Assembly (NCBI GenBank): GCA_959347315.1
Contig: OY365815.1
Span: 12,315,158 to 12,379,157 of the forward strand
Reading direction: 5' to 3'
Length of the DNA stretch: 64,000 nucleotides
Source: Bimastos eiseni
Lineage: Eukaryota; Annelida; Clitellata; Crassiclitellata; Lumbricidae
Part shown: positions 21,601 to 35,165 of the stretch, one piece after another
How positions within the stretch are numbered: the first letter of the stretch is position 1
Layout of the letters: each line of letters opens with the position of its first letter
The notes under the pieces: generated by a model
What the model saw: only the letters and a program-made list of their open reading frames with translations
Databases searched by the model: none
What the model was told of the DNA's origin: nothing
Position numbers and translations under genes: made by a program

Positions 21601-24600
21601 AGGTCCACACAGATGCTGGATGAAAATTATGGGGTTTAGAGCAAGTCGCATTTTCAAGAAAAACACTGGACTAACTTATTCAAAGCCTTGTGAAAGTACG
21701 CAATACAAAATCGATCAAAACTCGGAAACTAAATGAGCAAATGAAAATATTTTTGCAGAATTGTGATGGCAGTAGGTCCACACAGATGCTGGATCAAAAT
21801 TATGGGGTTTAGAGCAAATCGCATTTTCAAGAAAATCATTGGACTAACTTATTCAAAGCCTTGTGAAAGTACGCAATACAAAATCGATCAAAACTCGGAA
21901 ACTAACTGAGCAAATGAAAATATTTTTGCAGAATTGTGATGGCAGTAGGTCCACACAGATGCTGGATGAAAATTATGGGGTTTTAAAGCAAGTCGCATTT
22001 TCAAGAAAAACACTGGACTAACTTATTCAAAGCCTTGTGAAAATACGCAATACAAAATCGATCAAAACTCGGAAACTAAATGAGCAAATGAAAATATTTT
22101 TGCAGAATTGTGATGGCAGTAGGTCCACACAGATGCTGGATGAAAATTATGGGGTTTAGAGCAAGTCGCATTTTCAAGAAAAACACTGGACTAACTTATT
22201 CAAAGCCTTGTGAAAGTACGCAATACAAAATCGATCAAACCTCGGAAACTGAATGAGCAAAAGAAAATATTTTTGCAGAATTGTGATGGCAGTAGGTCCA
22301 CACAGATGCCGGATGAAAATTATGGGGTTTAGAGCAAGTCGCATTTTCAAGAAAAACACTGGACTAACTTATTCAAAGCCTTGTGAAAGTACGCAATACA
22401 AAATCGATCAAAACTCGGAAACTAAATGAGCAAATGAAAATATTTTTGCAGAATTGTGATGGCAGTAGGTCCACACAGATGCTGGATGAAAATTATGGGG
22501 TTTAGAGCAAGTCGCATTTTCAAGAAAAACACTGGACTAACTTATTCAAAGCCTTGTGAAAGTACGCAATACAAAATCGATCAAAACTCGGAAACTAAAT
22601 GAACAAATGAAAATATTTTTGCAGAATTGTTATGGCAGTAGGTCCACACAGATGCTGGATGAAAATTATGGGGTTTAGAGCAAGTCGCATTTTCAAGAAA
22701 AACACTGGACTAACTTATTCAAAGCCTTGTGAAAGTACGCAATACAAAATCGATCAAAACTCGGAAACTAAATGAGCAAAAGAAAATATTTTTGCAGAAT
22801 TGTGATGGCAGTAGGTCCACACAGATGCTGGATGAAAATTATGGGGTTTAAAGCAAGTCGCATTTTCAAGAAAAACACTGGACTAACTTATTCAAAGCCT
22901 TGTGAAAGTACGCAGTACAAAATCGATCAAAACTCGGAAACTAAATGAGCAAATGAAAATATTTTTGCAGAATTGTGATGGCAGTAGGTCCACACAGATG
23001 CTGGATGAAAATTATGGGGTTTAGAGCAAGTCGCATTTTCAAGAGAAACAATGGACTAACTTATTCAAAGCCTTGTGAAAGTACGCAATACAAAATCGAT
23101 CAAAACTCGGAAACTAAATGAGCAAATGAAAATATTTTTGCAGAATTGTGATGGCAGTAGGTCCACACAGATGCTGGATGAAAATTATGGGGTTTAGAGC
23201 AAGTCGCATTTTCAAGAAAAACACTGGACTAACTTATTCAAAGCCTTGTGAAAGTACGCAATACAAAATCGATCAAAACTCGGAAACTAAATGAGCAAAT
23301 GAAAATATTTTTGCAGAATTGTGATGGCAGTAGGTCCACACAGATGCTGGATGAAAATTATGGGGTTTAGAGCAAGTCGCATTTTCAAGAAAAACACTGG
23401 ACTAACTTATTCAAAGCCTTGTGAAAGTACGCAATACAAAATCGATCAAAACTCGGAAACTAAATGAGCAAATGAAAATATTTTTGCAGAATTGTGATGG
23501 CAGTAGGTCCACACAGATGCTGGATGAAAATTATGGGGTTTAGAGCAAGTCGCATTTTCAAGAAAAACACTGGACTAACTTATTCAAAGCCTTGTGAAAG
23601 TACACAATACAAAATCGATCAAAACTCGGAAACTAAATGAGCAAAAGAAAATATTTTTGCAGAATTGTGATGGCAGTAGGTCCACACAGATGCTGGATGA
23701 AAATTATGGGGTTTAGAGCAAGTCGCATTTTCAAGAAAATCATTGGACATCAGTGTATTCAAAGCCTTGTGAAAGTAAGCAATACAAAATCGATCAAAAC
23801 TCGGAAACTAAATAAGCAAAAAAAAATATTTTTGCGGAATTGTGATGGCAGTAGGTCCACACAGGTGCTGGATGAAAATTATGGGGTTTAGAGCAAGTCG
23901 CATTTTCAAAAAAATCATTGGACTAACTTATTCAAAGCTTTGTGAAAGTACGCAATACAAAATCGATCAAAACTCGGAAACTAAATGAGCAAAAGAAAAT
24001 ATTTTTGCAGAATTGTGATGGCAGTAGGTCCACACAGATGCCGGATGAAAATTATGGGGTTTAGAGCAAGTCGCAATATCAAGAAAAACACTGGACTAAC
24101 TTATTCAAAGCCTTGTGAAAGTACGCAATACAAAATCGATCAAAACTCGGAAACTAAATGAGCAAATGAAAATATTTTTGCAGAATTGTGATGGCAGTAG
24201 GTCCACACAGATGCTGGATGAAAATTATGGGGTTTAGAGCAAGTCGCATTTTCAAGAGAAACAATGGACTAACTTATTCAAAGCCTTGTGAAAGTACGCA
24301 ATACAAAATCGATCAAAACTCGGAAACTAAATGAGCAAATGAAAATATTTTTGCAGAATTGTGATGGCAGTAGGTCCACACAGATGCTGGATGAAAATTA
24401 TGGGGTTTAGAGCAAGTCGCATTTTCAAGAAAAACACTGGACTAACTTATTCAAAGCCTTGTGAAAGTACGCAATACAAAATCGATCAAAACTCGGAAAC
24501 TAAATGAGCAAATGAAAATATTTTTGCAGAATTGTGATGGCAGTAGGTCGACACAGATGCTGGATGAAAATTATGGGGTTTAGAGCAAGTCGCATTTTCA

Positions 24601-27600
24601 AGAAAAACACTGGACTAACTTATTCAAAGCCTTGTGAAAGCACGCAATACAAAATCGATCAAAACCCGGAGACTAAATGAGCAAATGAAAATATTTTTGC
24701 AGAATTGTGATGGCAGTAGGTCCACACAGATGCTGGATGAAAATTATGGGGTTTAGAGCAAGTCGCATTTTCAAGAAAAACACTGGACTAACTTATTCAA
24801 AGCCTTGTGAAAGTACGCAATACAAAATCGATGAAAACTCGGAAACTAAATGAGCAAATGAAAATATTTTTGCAGAATTGTGATGGCAGTAGGTCCACAC
24901 AGATGCCGGATGAAAATTATGGGGTTTAGAGCAAGTCGCATTTTCAAGAAAAACACTGGACTAACTTATTCAAAGCCTTGTGAAAGCAGGCAATACAAAA
25001 TCGATCAAAACTCGGAAACTAAATGAGCATAAGAAAATATTTTTGCAGAATTGTGATGGCAGTAGGTCCACACAGATGCTGGATGAAAATTATGGGGTTT
25101 AGAGCAAGTCGCATTTTCAAGAAAAACACTGGACTAACTTATTCAAAGCCTTGTGAAAGTACGCAATACAAAATCGATCAAAACTCGAAAACTAAATGAG
25201 CATAAGAAAATATTTTTGCAGAATTGTGATGGCAGTAGGTCCACACAGATGCTGGATGAAAATTATGGGGTTTAGAGCAAGTCGCATTTTCAAGAAAAAC
25301 AATGGACTAATATATTCAAAGCCTTGTGAAAGTACGCAATACAAAATCGATCAAAACTCGGAAACTAAATGAGCAAATGAAAATATTTTTGCAGAATTGT
25401 GATGGCAGTAGGTCCACACAGATGCTGGATGAAAATTATGGGGTTTAGAGCAAGTCGCATTTTCAAGAAAAACACTGGACTAACTTATTCAAAGCCTTGT
25501 GAAAGTACGCAATACAAAATCGATCAAAACTCGGAAACTAAATGAGCAAATGAAAATATTTTTGCAGAATTGTGATGGCAGTAGGTCCACACAGATGCTG
25601 GATCAAAATTATGGGGTTTAGAGCAAATCGCATTTTCAAGAAAATCATTGGACTAACTTATTCAAAGCCTTGTGAAAGTACGCAATACAAAATCGATCAA
25701 AACTCGGAAACTATTTGAGCAAATGAAAATATTTTTGCAGAATTGTGATGGCAGTAGGTCCACACAGATGCTGGATGAAAATTATGGGGTTTTAAAGCAA
25801 GTCGCATTTTCAAGAAAAACACTGGACTAACTTATTCAAAGCCTTGTGAAAATACGCAATACAAAATCGATCAAAACTCGGAAACTAAATGAGCAAATGA
25901 AAATATTTTTGCAGAATTGTGATGGCAGTAGGTCCACACAGATGCTGGATGAAAATTATGGGGTTTAGAGCAAGTCGCATTTTCAAGAAAAACACTGGAC
26001 TAACTTATTCAAAGCCTTGTGAAAGTACGCAATACAAAATCGATCAAACCTCGGAAACTGAATGAGCAAAAGAAAATATTTTTGCAGAATTGTGATGGCA
26101 GTAGGTCCACACAGATGCCGGATGAAAATTATGGGGTTTAGAGCAAGTCGCATTTTCAAGAAAAACACTGGACTAACTTATTCAAAGCCTTGTGAAAGTA
26201 CGCAATACAAAATCGATCAAAACTCGGAAACTAAATGAGCAAATGAAAATATTTTTGCAGAATTGTGATGGCAGTAGGTCCACACAGATGCTGGATGAAA
26301 ATTATGGGGTTTAGAGCAAGTCGCATTTTCAAGAAAAACACTGGACTAACTTATTCAAAGCCTTGTGAAAGTACGCAATACAAAATCGATCAAAACTCGG
26401 AAACTAAATGAACAAATGAAAATATTTTTGCAGAATTGTTATGGCAGTAGGTCCACACAGATGCTGGATGAAAATTATGGGGTTTAGAGCAAGTCGCATT
26501 TTCAAGAAAAACACTGGACTAACTTATTCAAAGCCTTGTGAAAGTACGCAATACAAAATCGATCAAAACTCGGAAACTAAATGAGCAAAAGGAAATATTT
26601 TTGCAGAATTGTGATGGCAGTAGGTCCACACAGATGCTGGATGAAAATTATGGGGTTTAAAGCAAGTCGCATTTTCAAGAAAAACACTGGACTAACTTAT
26701 TCAAAGCCTTGTGAAAGTACGCAGTACAAAATCGATCAAAACTCGGAAACTAAATGAGCAAATGAAAATATTTTTGCAGAATTGTGATGGCAGTAGGTCC
26801 ACACAGATGCTGGATGAAAATTATGGGGTTTAGAGCAAGTCGCATTTTCAAGAGAAACAATGGACTAACTTATTCAAAGCCTTGTGAAAGTACGCAATAC
26901 AAAATCGATCAAAACTCGGAAACTAAATGAGCAAATGAAAATATTTTTGCAGAATTGTGATGGCAGTAGGTCCACACAGATGCTGGATGAAAATTATGGG
27001 GTTTAGAGCAAGTCGCATTTTCAAGAAAAACACTGGACTAACTTATTCAAAGCCTTGTGAAAGTACGCAATACAAAATCGATCAAAACTCGGAAACTAAA
27101 TGAGCAAATGAAAATATTTTTGCAGAATTGTGATGGCAGTAGGTCCACACAGATGCTGGATGAAAATTATGGGGTTTAGAGCAAGTCGCATTTTCAAGAA
27201 AAACACTGGACTAACTTATTCAAAGCCTTGTGAAAGTACACAATACAAAATCGATCAAAACTCGGAAACTAAATGAGCAAAAGAAAATATTTTTGCAGAA
27301 TTGTGATGGCAGTAGGTCCACACAGATGCTGGATGAAAATTATGGGGTTTAGAGCAAGTCGCATTTTCAAGAAAATCATTGGACATCAGTGTATTCAAAG
27401 CCTTGTGAAAGTAAGCAATACAAAATCGATCAAAACTCGGAAACTAAATGAGCAAAAAAAAATATTTTTGCGGAATTGTGATGGCAGTAGGTCCACACAG
27501 GTGCTGGATGAAAATTATGGGGTTTAGAGCAAGTCGCATTTTCAAAAAAATCATTGGACTAACTTATTCAAAGCTTTGTGAAAGTACGCAATACAAAATC

Positions 27601-30600
27601 GATCAAAACTCGGAAACTAAATGAGCAAAAGAAAATATTTTTGCAGAATTGTGATGGCAGTAGGTCCACACAGATGCCGGATGAAAATTATGGGGTTTAG
27701 AGCAAGTCGCAATATCAAGAAAAACACTGGACTAACTTATTCAAAGCCTTGTGAAAGTACGCAATACAAAATCGATCAAAACTCGGAAACTAAATGAGCA
27801 AATGAAAATATTTTTGCAGAATTGTGATGGCAGTAGGTCCACACAGATGCTGGATGAAAATTATGGGGTTTAGAGCAAGTCGCATTTTCAAGAGAAACAA
27901 TGGACTAACTTATTCAAAGCCTTGTGAAAGTACGCAATACAAAATCGATCAAAACTCGGAAACTAAATGAGCAAATGAAAATATTTTTGCAGAATTGTGA
28001 TGGCAGTAGGTCCACACAGATGCTGGATGAAAATTATGGGGTTTAGAGCAAGTCGCATTTTCAAGAAAAACACTGGACTAACTTATTCAAAGCCTTGTGA
28101 AAGTACGCAATACAAAATCGATCAAAACTCGGAAACTAAATGAGCAAATGAAAATATTTTTGCAGAATTGTGATGGCAGTAGGTCGACACAGATGCTGGA
28201 TGAAAATTATGGGGTTTAGAGCAAGTCGCATTTTCAAGAAAAACACTGGACTAACTTATTCAAAGCCTTGTGAAAGCACGCAATACAAAATCGATCAAAA
28301 CCCGGAAACTAAATGAGCAAATGAAAATATTTTTGCAGAATTGTGATGGCAGTAGGTCCACACAGATGCTGGATGAAAATTATGGGGTTTAGAGCAAGTC
28401 GCATTTTCAAGAAAAACACTGGACTAACTTATTCAAAGCCTTGTGAAAGTACGCAATACAAAATCGATGAAAACTCGGAAACTAAATGAGCAAATGAAAA
28501 TATTTTTGCAGAATTGTGATGGCAGTAGGTCCACACAGATGCCGGATGAAAATTATGGGGTTTAGAGCAAGTCGCATTTTCAAGAAAAACACTGGACTAA
28601 CTTATTCAAAGCCTTGTGAAAGCAGGCAATACAAAATCGATCAAAACTCGGAAACTAAATGAGCATAAGAAAATATTTTTGCAGAATTGTGATGGCAGTA
28701 GGTCCACACAGATGCTGGATGAAAATTATGGGGTTTAGAGCAAGTCGCATTTTCAAGAAAAACACTGGACTAACTTATTCAAAGCCTTGTGAAAGTACGC
28801 AATACAAAATCGATCAAAACTCGAAAACTAAATGAGCATAAGAAAATATTTTTGCAGAATTGTGATGGCAGTAGGTCCACACAGATGCTGGATGAAAATT
28901 ATGGGGTTTAGAGCAAGTCGCATTTTCAAGAAAAACAATGGACTAATATATTCAAAGCCTTGTGAAAGTACGCAATACAAAATCGATCAAAACTCGGAAA
29001 CTAAATGAGCAAATGAAAATATTTTTGCAGAATTGTGATGGCAGTAGGTCCACACAGATGCTGGATGAAAATTATGGGGTTTAGATCATGTCGCATTTTC
29101 AAGAAAAACACTGGACTAACTTATTCAAAGCCTTGTGAAAGTACGCAATACAAAATCGATCAAAACTCGGAAACTAAATGAGCAAAAGAAAATATTTTTG
29201 CAGAATTGTGATGGCAGTAGGTCCACACAGATGCTGGATGAAAATTACGGGGTTTAAAGCAAGTCGCATTTTCAAGAAAAACACTGGACTAACTTATTCA
29301 AAGCCTTGTGAAAGTACGCAATACAAAATCGATCAAAACTCGGAAACTAAATGAGCAAATGAAAATATTTTTGCCGAATTGTGATGGCAGTAGGTCCACA
29401 CAGATGCTGGATGAAAATTATGGGGTTTAGAGCAAATCGCATTTTCAAGAAAATCATTGGACTAACTTATTCAAAGCCTTGTGAAAGTACGCAATACAAA
29501 ATCGATCAAAACTCGGAAACTAAATGAACAAATGAAAATATTTTTGCAGAATTGTGATGGCAGTAGGTCCACACAGATGCTGGATGAAAATTATGGGGTT
29601 TAGAGCAAGTCGCATTTTCAAGAGAAACAATGGACTAACTTATTCAAAGCCTTGTGAAAGTACGCAATACAAAATCGATCAAAACTCGGAAACTAAATGA
29701 GCAAATGAAAATATTTTTGCAGAATTGTGATGGCAGTAGGTCCACACAGATGCTGGATGAAAATTATGGGGTTTAGAGCAAGTCGCATTTTCAAGAAAAA
29801 CACTGGACTAACTTATTCAAAGCCTTGTGAAAGTACGCAATACAAAATCGATCAAAACTCGGAAACTAAATGAGCAAATGAAAATATTTTTGCAGAATTG
29901 TGATGGCAGTAGGTCCACACAGATGCTGGATGAAAATTATGGGGTTTAGAGCAAGTCGCATTTTCAAGAAAAACACTGGACTAACTTATTCAAAGCCTTG
30001 TGAAAGTACACAATACAAAATCGATCAAAACTCGGAAACTAAATGAGCAAAAGAAAATATTTTTGCAGAATTGTGATGGCAGTAGGTCCACACAGATGCT
30101 GGATGAAAATTATGGGGTTTAGAGCAAGTCGCATTTTCAAGAAAATCATTGGACATCAGTGTATTCAAAGCCTTGTGAAAGTAAGCAATACAAAATCGAT
30201 CAAAACTCGGAAACTAAATGAGCAAAAAAAAATATTTTTGCGGAATTGTGATGGCAGTAGGTCCACACAGGTGCTGGATGAAAATTATGGGGTTTAGAGC
30301 AAGTCGCATTTTCAAAAAAATCATTGGACTAACTTATTCAAAGCTTTGTGAAAGTACGCAATACAAAATCGATCAAAACTCGGAAACTAAATGAGCAAAA
30401 GAAAATATTTTTGCAGAATTGTGATGGCAGTAGGTCCACACAGATGCCGGATGAAAATTATGGGGTTTAGAGCAAGTCGCAATATCAAGAAAAACACTGG
30501 ACTAACTTATTCAAAGCCTTGTGAAAGTACGCAATACAAAATCGATCAAAACTCGGAAACTAAATGAGCAAATGAAAATATTTTTGCAGAATTGTGATGG

Positions 30601-33600
30601 CAGTAGGTCCACACAGATGCTGGATGAAAATTATGGGGTTTAGAGCAAGTCGCATTTTCAAGAGAAACAATGGACTAACTTATTCAAAGCCTTGTGAAAG
30701 TACGCAATACAAAATCGATCAAAACTCGGAAACTAAATGAGCAAATGAAAATATTTTTGCAGAATTGTGATGGCAGTAGGTCGACACAGATGCTGGATGA
30801 AAATTATGGGGTTTAGAGCAAGTCGCATTTTCAAGAAAAACACTGGACTAACTTATTCAAAGCCTTGTGAAAGCACGCAATACAAAATCGATCAAAACCC
30901 GGAAACTAAATGAGCAAATGAAAATATTTTTGCAGAATTGTGATGGCAGTAGGTCCACACAGATGCTGGATGAAAATTATGGGGTTTAGAGCAAGTCGCA
31001 TTTTCAAGAAAAACACTGGACTAACTTATTCAAAGCCTTGTGAAAGTACGCAATACAAAATCGATCAAAACTCGGAAACTAAATGAGCAAATGAAAATAT
31101 TTTTGCAGAATTGTGATGGCAGTAGGTCCACACAGATGCCGGATGAAAATTATGGGGTTTAGAGCAAGTCGCATTTTCAAGAAAAACACTGGACTAACTT
31201 ATTCAAAGCCTTGTGAAAGCAGGCAATACAAAATCGATCAAAACTCGGAAACTAAATGAGCATAAGAAAATATTTTTGCAGAATTGTGATGGCAGTAGGT
31301 CCACACAGATGCTGGATGAAAATTATGGGGTTTAGAGCAAGTCGCATTTTCAAGAAAAACACTGGACTAACTTATTCAAAGCCTTGTGAAAGTACGCAAT
31401 ACAAAATCGATCAAAACTCGAAAACTAAATGAGCATAAGAAAATATTTTTGCAGAATTGTGATGGCAGTAGGTCCACACAGATGCTGGATGAAAATTATG
31501 GGGTTTAGAGCAAGTCGCATTTTCAAGAAAAACAATGGACTAATATATTCAAAGCCTTGTGAAAGTACGCAATACAAAATCGATCAAAACTCGGAAACTA
31601 AATGAGCAAATGAAAATATTTTTGCAGAATTGTGATGGCAGTAGGTCCACACAGATGCTGGATGAAAATTATGGGGTTTAGATCATGTCGCATTTTCAAG
31701 AAAAACACTGGACTAACTTATTCAAAGCCTTGTGAAAGTACGCAATACAAAATCGATCAAAACTCGGAAACTAAATGAGCAAAAGAAAATATTTTTGCAG
31801 AATTGTGATGGCAGTAGGTCCACACAGATGCTGGATGAAAATTACGGGGTTTAAAGCAAGTCGCATTTTCAAGAAAAACACTGGACTAACTTATTCAAAG
31901 CCTTGTGAAAGTACGCAATACAAAATCGATCAAAACTCGGAAACTAAATGAGCAAAAGAAAATATTTTTGCAGAATTGTGATGGCAGTAGGTCCACACAG
32001 ATGCTGGATGAAAATTATGGGGTTTAGAGCAAGTCGCAATTTCAAGAAAAACACTGGACTAACTTATTCAAAGCCTTGTGAAAGTACGCAATACAAAATC
32101 GATCAAAACTCGGAAACTAAATGAGCAAATGAAAATATTTTTGCCGAATTGTGATGGCAGTAGGTCCACACAGATGCTGGATGAAAATTATGGGGTTTAG
32201 AGCAAATCGCATTTTCAAGAAAATCATTGGACTAACTTATTCAAAGCCTTGTGAAAGTACGCAATACAAAATCGATCAAAACTCGGAAACTAACTGAGCA
32301 AATGAAAATATTTTTGCAGAATTGTGATGGCAGTAGGTCCACACAGATGCCGGATGAAAATTATGGGGTTTAGAGCAAGTCGTATTTTCAAGAAAAACAC
32401 TGGACTAACTTATTCAAAGCCTTTTGAAAGCAGGCAATACAAAATCGATCAAAACTCGGAAACTAAATGAGCAAATGAAAATATTTTTGCAGAATTGTGA
32501 TGGCAGTAGGTCCACACAGATGCTGGATGAAAATTATGGGGTTTAGAGCAAGTCGCATTTTCAAGAAAAACACTGGACTAACTTATTCAAAGCCTTGTGA
32601 AAGTACGCAATACAAAATCGATCAAAACTCGGAAACTAAATGAGGAAATGAAAATATTTTTGCAGAATTGTGATGGCAGTAGGTCCACACAGATGCTGGA
32701 TGAAAATTATGGGGTTTAGAGCAAGTCGCATTTTCAAGAAAAACAATGGACTAACTTATTCAAAGCCTTGTGAAAGTACGCAATACAAAATCGATCAAAA
32801 CTCGGAAACTAAATGAGCAAATGAAAATATTTTTGCAGAATTGTGATGGCAGTAGGTCCACACAGATGCTGGATGAAAATTATGGGGTTTAGAGCAAGTC
32901 GCATTTTCAAGAAAAACACTGGACTAACTTATTCAAAGCCTTGTGAAAGTACGCAATACAAAATCGATCAAAACTCGGAAACTAAATGAGCAAAAGAAAA
33001 TATTTTTGCAGAATTGTGATGGCAGTAGGTCCACACAGATGCTGGATGAAAATTATGGGGTTTAAAGCAAGTCGCATTTTCAAGAAAAACACTGGACTAA
33101 CTTATTCAAAGCCTTGTGAAACCACGCAATACAAAATCGATCAAAACTCGGAAACTAAATGAGCAAAAGAAAATATTTTTGCAGAATTGTGATGGCAGTA
33201 GGTCCACACAAATGCTGGATGAAAATTACGGGGTTTAAAGCAAGTCGCATTTTCAAGAAAAACACTGGACTAACTTATTCAAAGCCTTGTGAAAGTACGC
33301 AATACAAAATCGATCAAACCTCGGAAACTAAATGAGCAAAAGAAAATATTTTTGCAGAATTGTGATGGCAGTAGGTCCACACAGATGCCGGATGAAAATT
33401 ATGGGGTTTAGAGCAAGTCGCATTTTCAAGAAAAACACTGGACTAACTTATTCAAAGCCTTGTGAAAGTACGCAATACAAAATCGATCAAAACTCGGAAA
33501 CTAAATGAGCAAATGAAAATATTTTTGCAGAATTGTGATGGCAGTAGGTCCACACAGATGCTGGATGAAAATTATGGGGTTTAGAGCAAGTCGCATTTTC

Positions 33601-35165
33601 AAGAAAAACACTGGACTAACTTATTCAAAGCCTTGTGAAAGTACGCAATACAAAATCGATCAAAACTCGGAAACTAAATGAGCAAATGAAAATATTTTTG
33701 CAGAATTGTGATGGCAGTAGGTCCACACAGATGCTGGATCAAAATTATGGGGTTTAAAGCAAGTCGCATTTTCAAGAAAAACACTGGACTAACTTATTCA
33801 AAGCCTTGTGAAAGTACGCAATACAAAATCGATCAAAACTCGGAAACTAAATGAGCAAATGAAAATATTTTTGCAGAATTGTGATGGCAGTAGGTCCACA
33901 CAGATGCTGGATGAAAATTATGGGGTTTAGAGCAAGTCGCATTTTCAAGAGAAACAATGGACTAACTTATTCAAAGCCTTGTGAAAGTACGCAATACAAA
34001 ATCGATCAAAACTCGGAAACTAAATGAGCAAATGAAAATATTTTTGCAGAATTGTGATGGCAGTAGGTCCACACAGATGCTGGATGAAAATTATGGGGTT
34101 TAGAGCAAGTCGCATTTTCAAGAAAAACACTGGACTAACTTATTCAAAGCCTTGTGAAAGTACGCAATACAAAATCGATCAAAACTCGGAAACTAAATGA
34201 GCAAATGAAAATATTTTTGCAGAATTGTGATGGCAGTAGGTCCACACAGATGCTGGATGAAAATTATGGGGTTTAGAGCAAGTCGCATTTTCAAGAAAAA
34301 CACTGGACTAACTTATTCAAAGCCTTGTGAAAGTACACAATACAAAATCGATCAAAACTCGGAAACTAAATGAGCAAAAGAAAATATTTTTGCAGAATTG
34401 TGATGGCAGTAGGTCCACACAGATGCTGGATGAAAATTATGGGGTTTAAAGCAAGTCGCATTTTCAAGAAAAACACTGGACTAACTTATTCAAAGCCTTG
34501 TGAAAGTACGCAATACAAAATCGATCAAAACTCGGAAACTAAATGAGCAAATGAAAATATTTTTGCAGAATTGTGATGGCAGTAGGTCCACACAGATGCT
34601 GGATGAAAATTATGGGGTTTAGAGCAAGTCGCAATTTCAAGAGAAACAATGGACTAACTTATTCAAAGCCTTGTGAAAGTACACAATACAAAATCGATCA
34701 AAACTCGGAAACTAAATGAGCAAATGAAAATATTTTTGCAGAATTGTGATGGCAGTAGGTCCACACAGATGCTGGATGAAAATTATGGGGTTTAGAGCAA
34801 GTCGCATTTTCAAGAAAACCACTGGACTAACTTATTCAAAGCCTTGTGAAAGTACGCAATACAAAATCGATCAAAACTCGGAAACTAAATGAGCAAATGA
34901 AAATATTTTTGCAGAATTGTGATGGCAGTAGGTCCACACAGATGCTGGATGAAAATTATGGGGTTTAGAGCAAGTCGCAATTTCAAGAGAAACAATGGAC
35001 TAACTTATTCAAAGCCTTGTGAAAGTACACAATACAAAATCGATCAAAACTCGGAAACTAAATGAGCAAATGAAAATATTTTTGCAGAATTGTGATGGCA
35101 GTAGGTCCACACAGATGCTGGATGAAAATTATGGGGTTTAGAGCAAGTCGCATTTTCAAGAAAAC
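15609..35165. repeat. Higher-order repeat copy 1: 113 monomers, 19,557 bp
   Basis: Diagnostic variants recur at a constant 19,557-bp offset from 15,609 onward: GCCGAATTG 15,700/35,257; the AAATTTTTTTGC variant 16,207/35,764; GTGAATGTACGC 16,851/36,408; the 84-codon frame start 23,637/43,194; and the 61-codon frame 25,983/45,540. 19,557 equals 113 x 173 + 8. The extra 8 bases are accounted for by three 175-bp monomers (GGACATCAGTGTATTC, ~23,745, 27,381 and 30,151) and two 174-bp monomers (GGGGTTTTAAAGC, ~21,977 and 25,787). The block is therefore exactly 113 monomers. The boundary is placed at the last mismatch (15,608/35,165) and could lie up to ~90 bp to the right. Confidence 0.92.
15936..20957. 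repeat. Nested 10-mer/9-mer/10-mer ladder
   Basis: The GTCGTATTTTC variant, usually with CCTTTTGAAAGCAGGC ~80 bp later, sits at 15,936, 17,666, 19,223 and 20,953. The spacings are 1,730, 1,557 and 1,730 bp, i.e. 10, 9 and 10 monomers. The intervals share most other variants, such as GAACAAATG with GTTATGGCAG, and GATCATGTCGC. Alternate copies are 3,287 bp (19 monomers) apart. The ladder repeats in copy 2 from 35,493. Confidence 0.85.
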
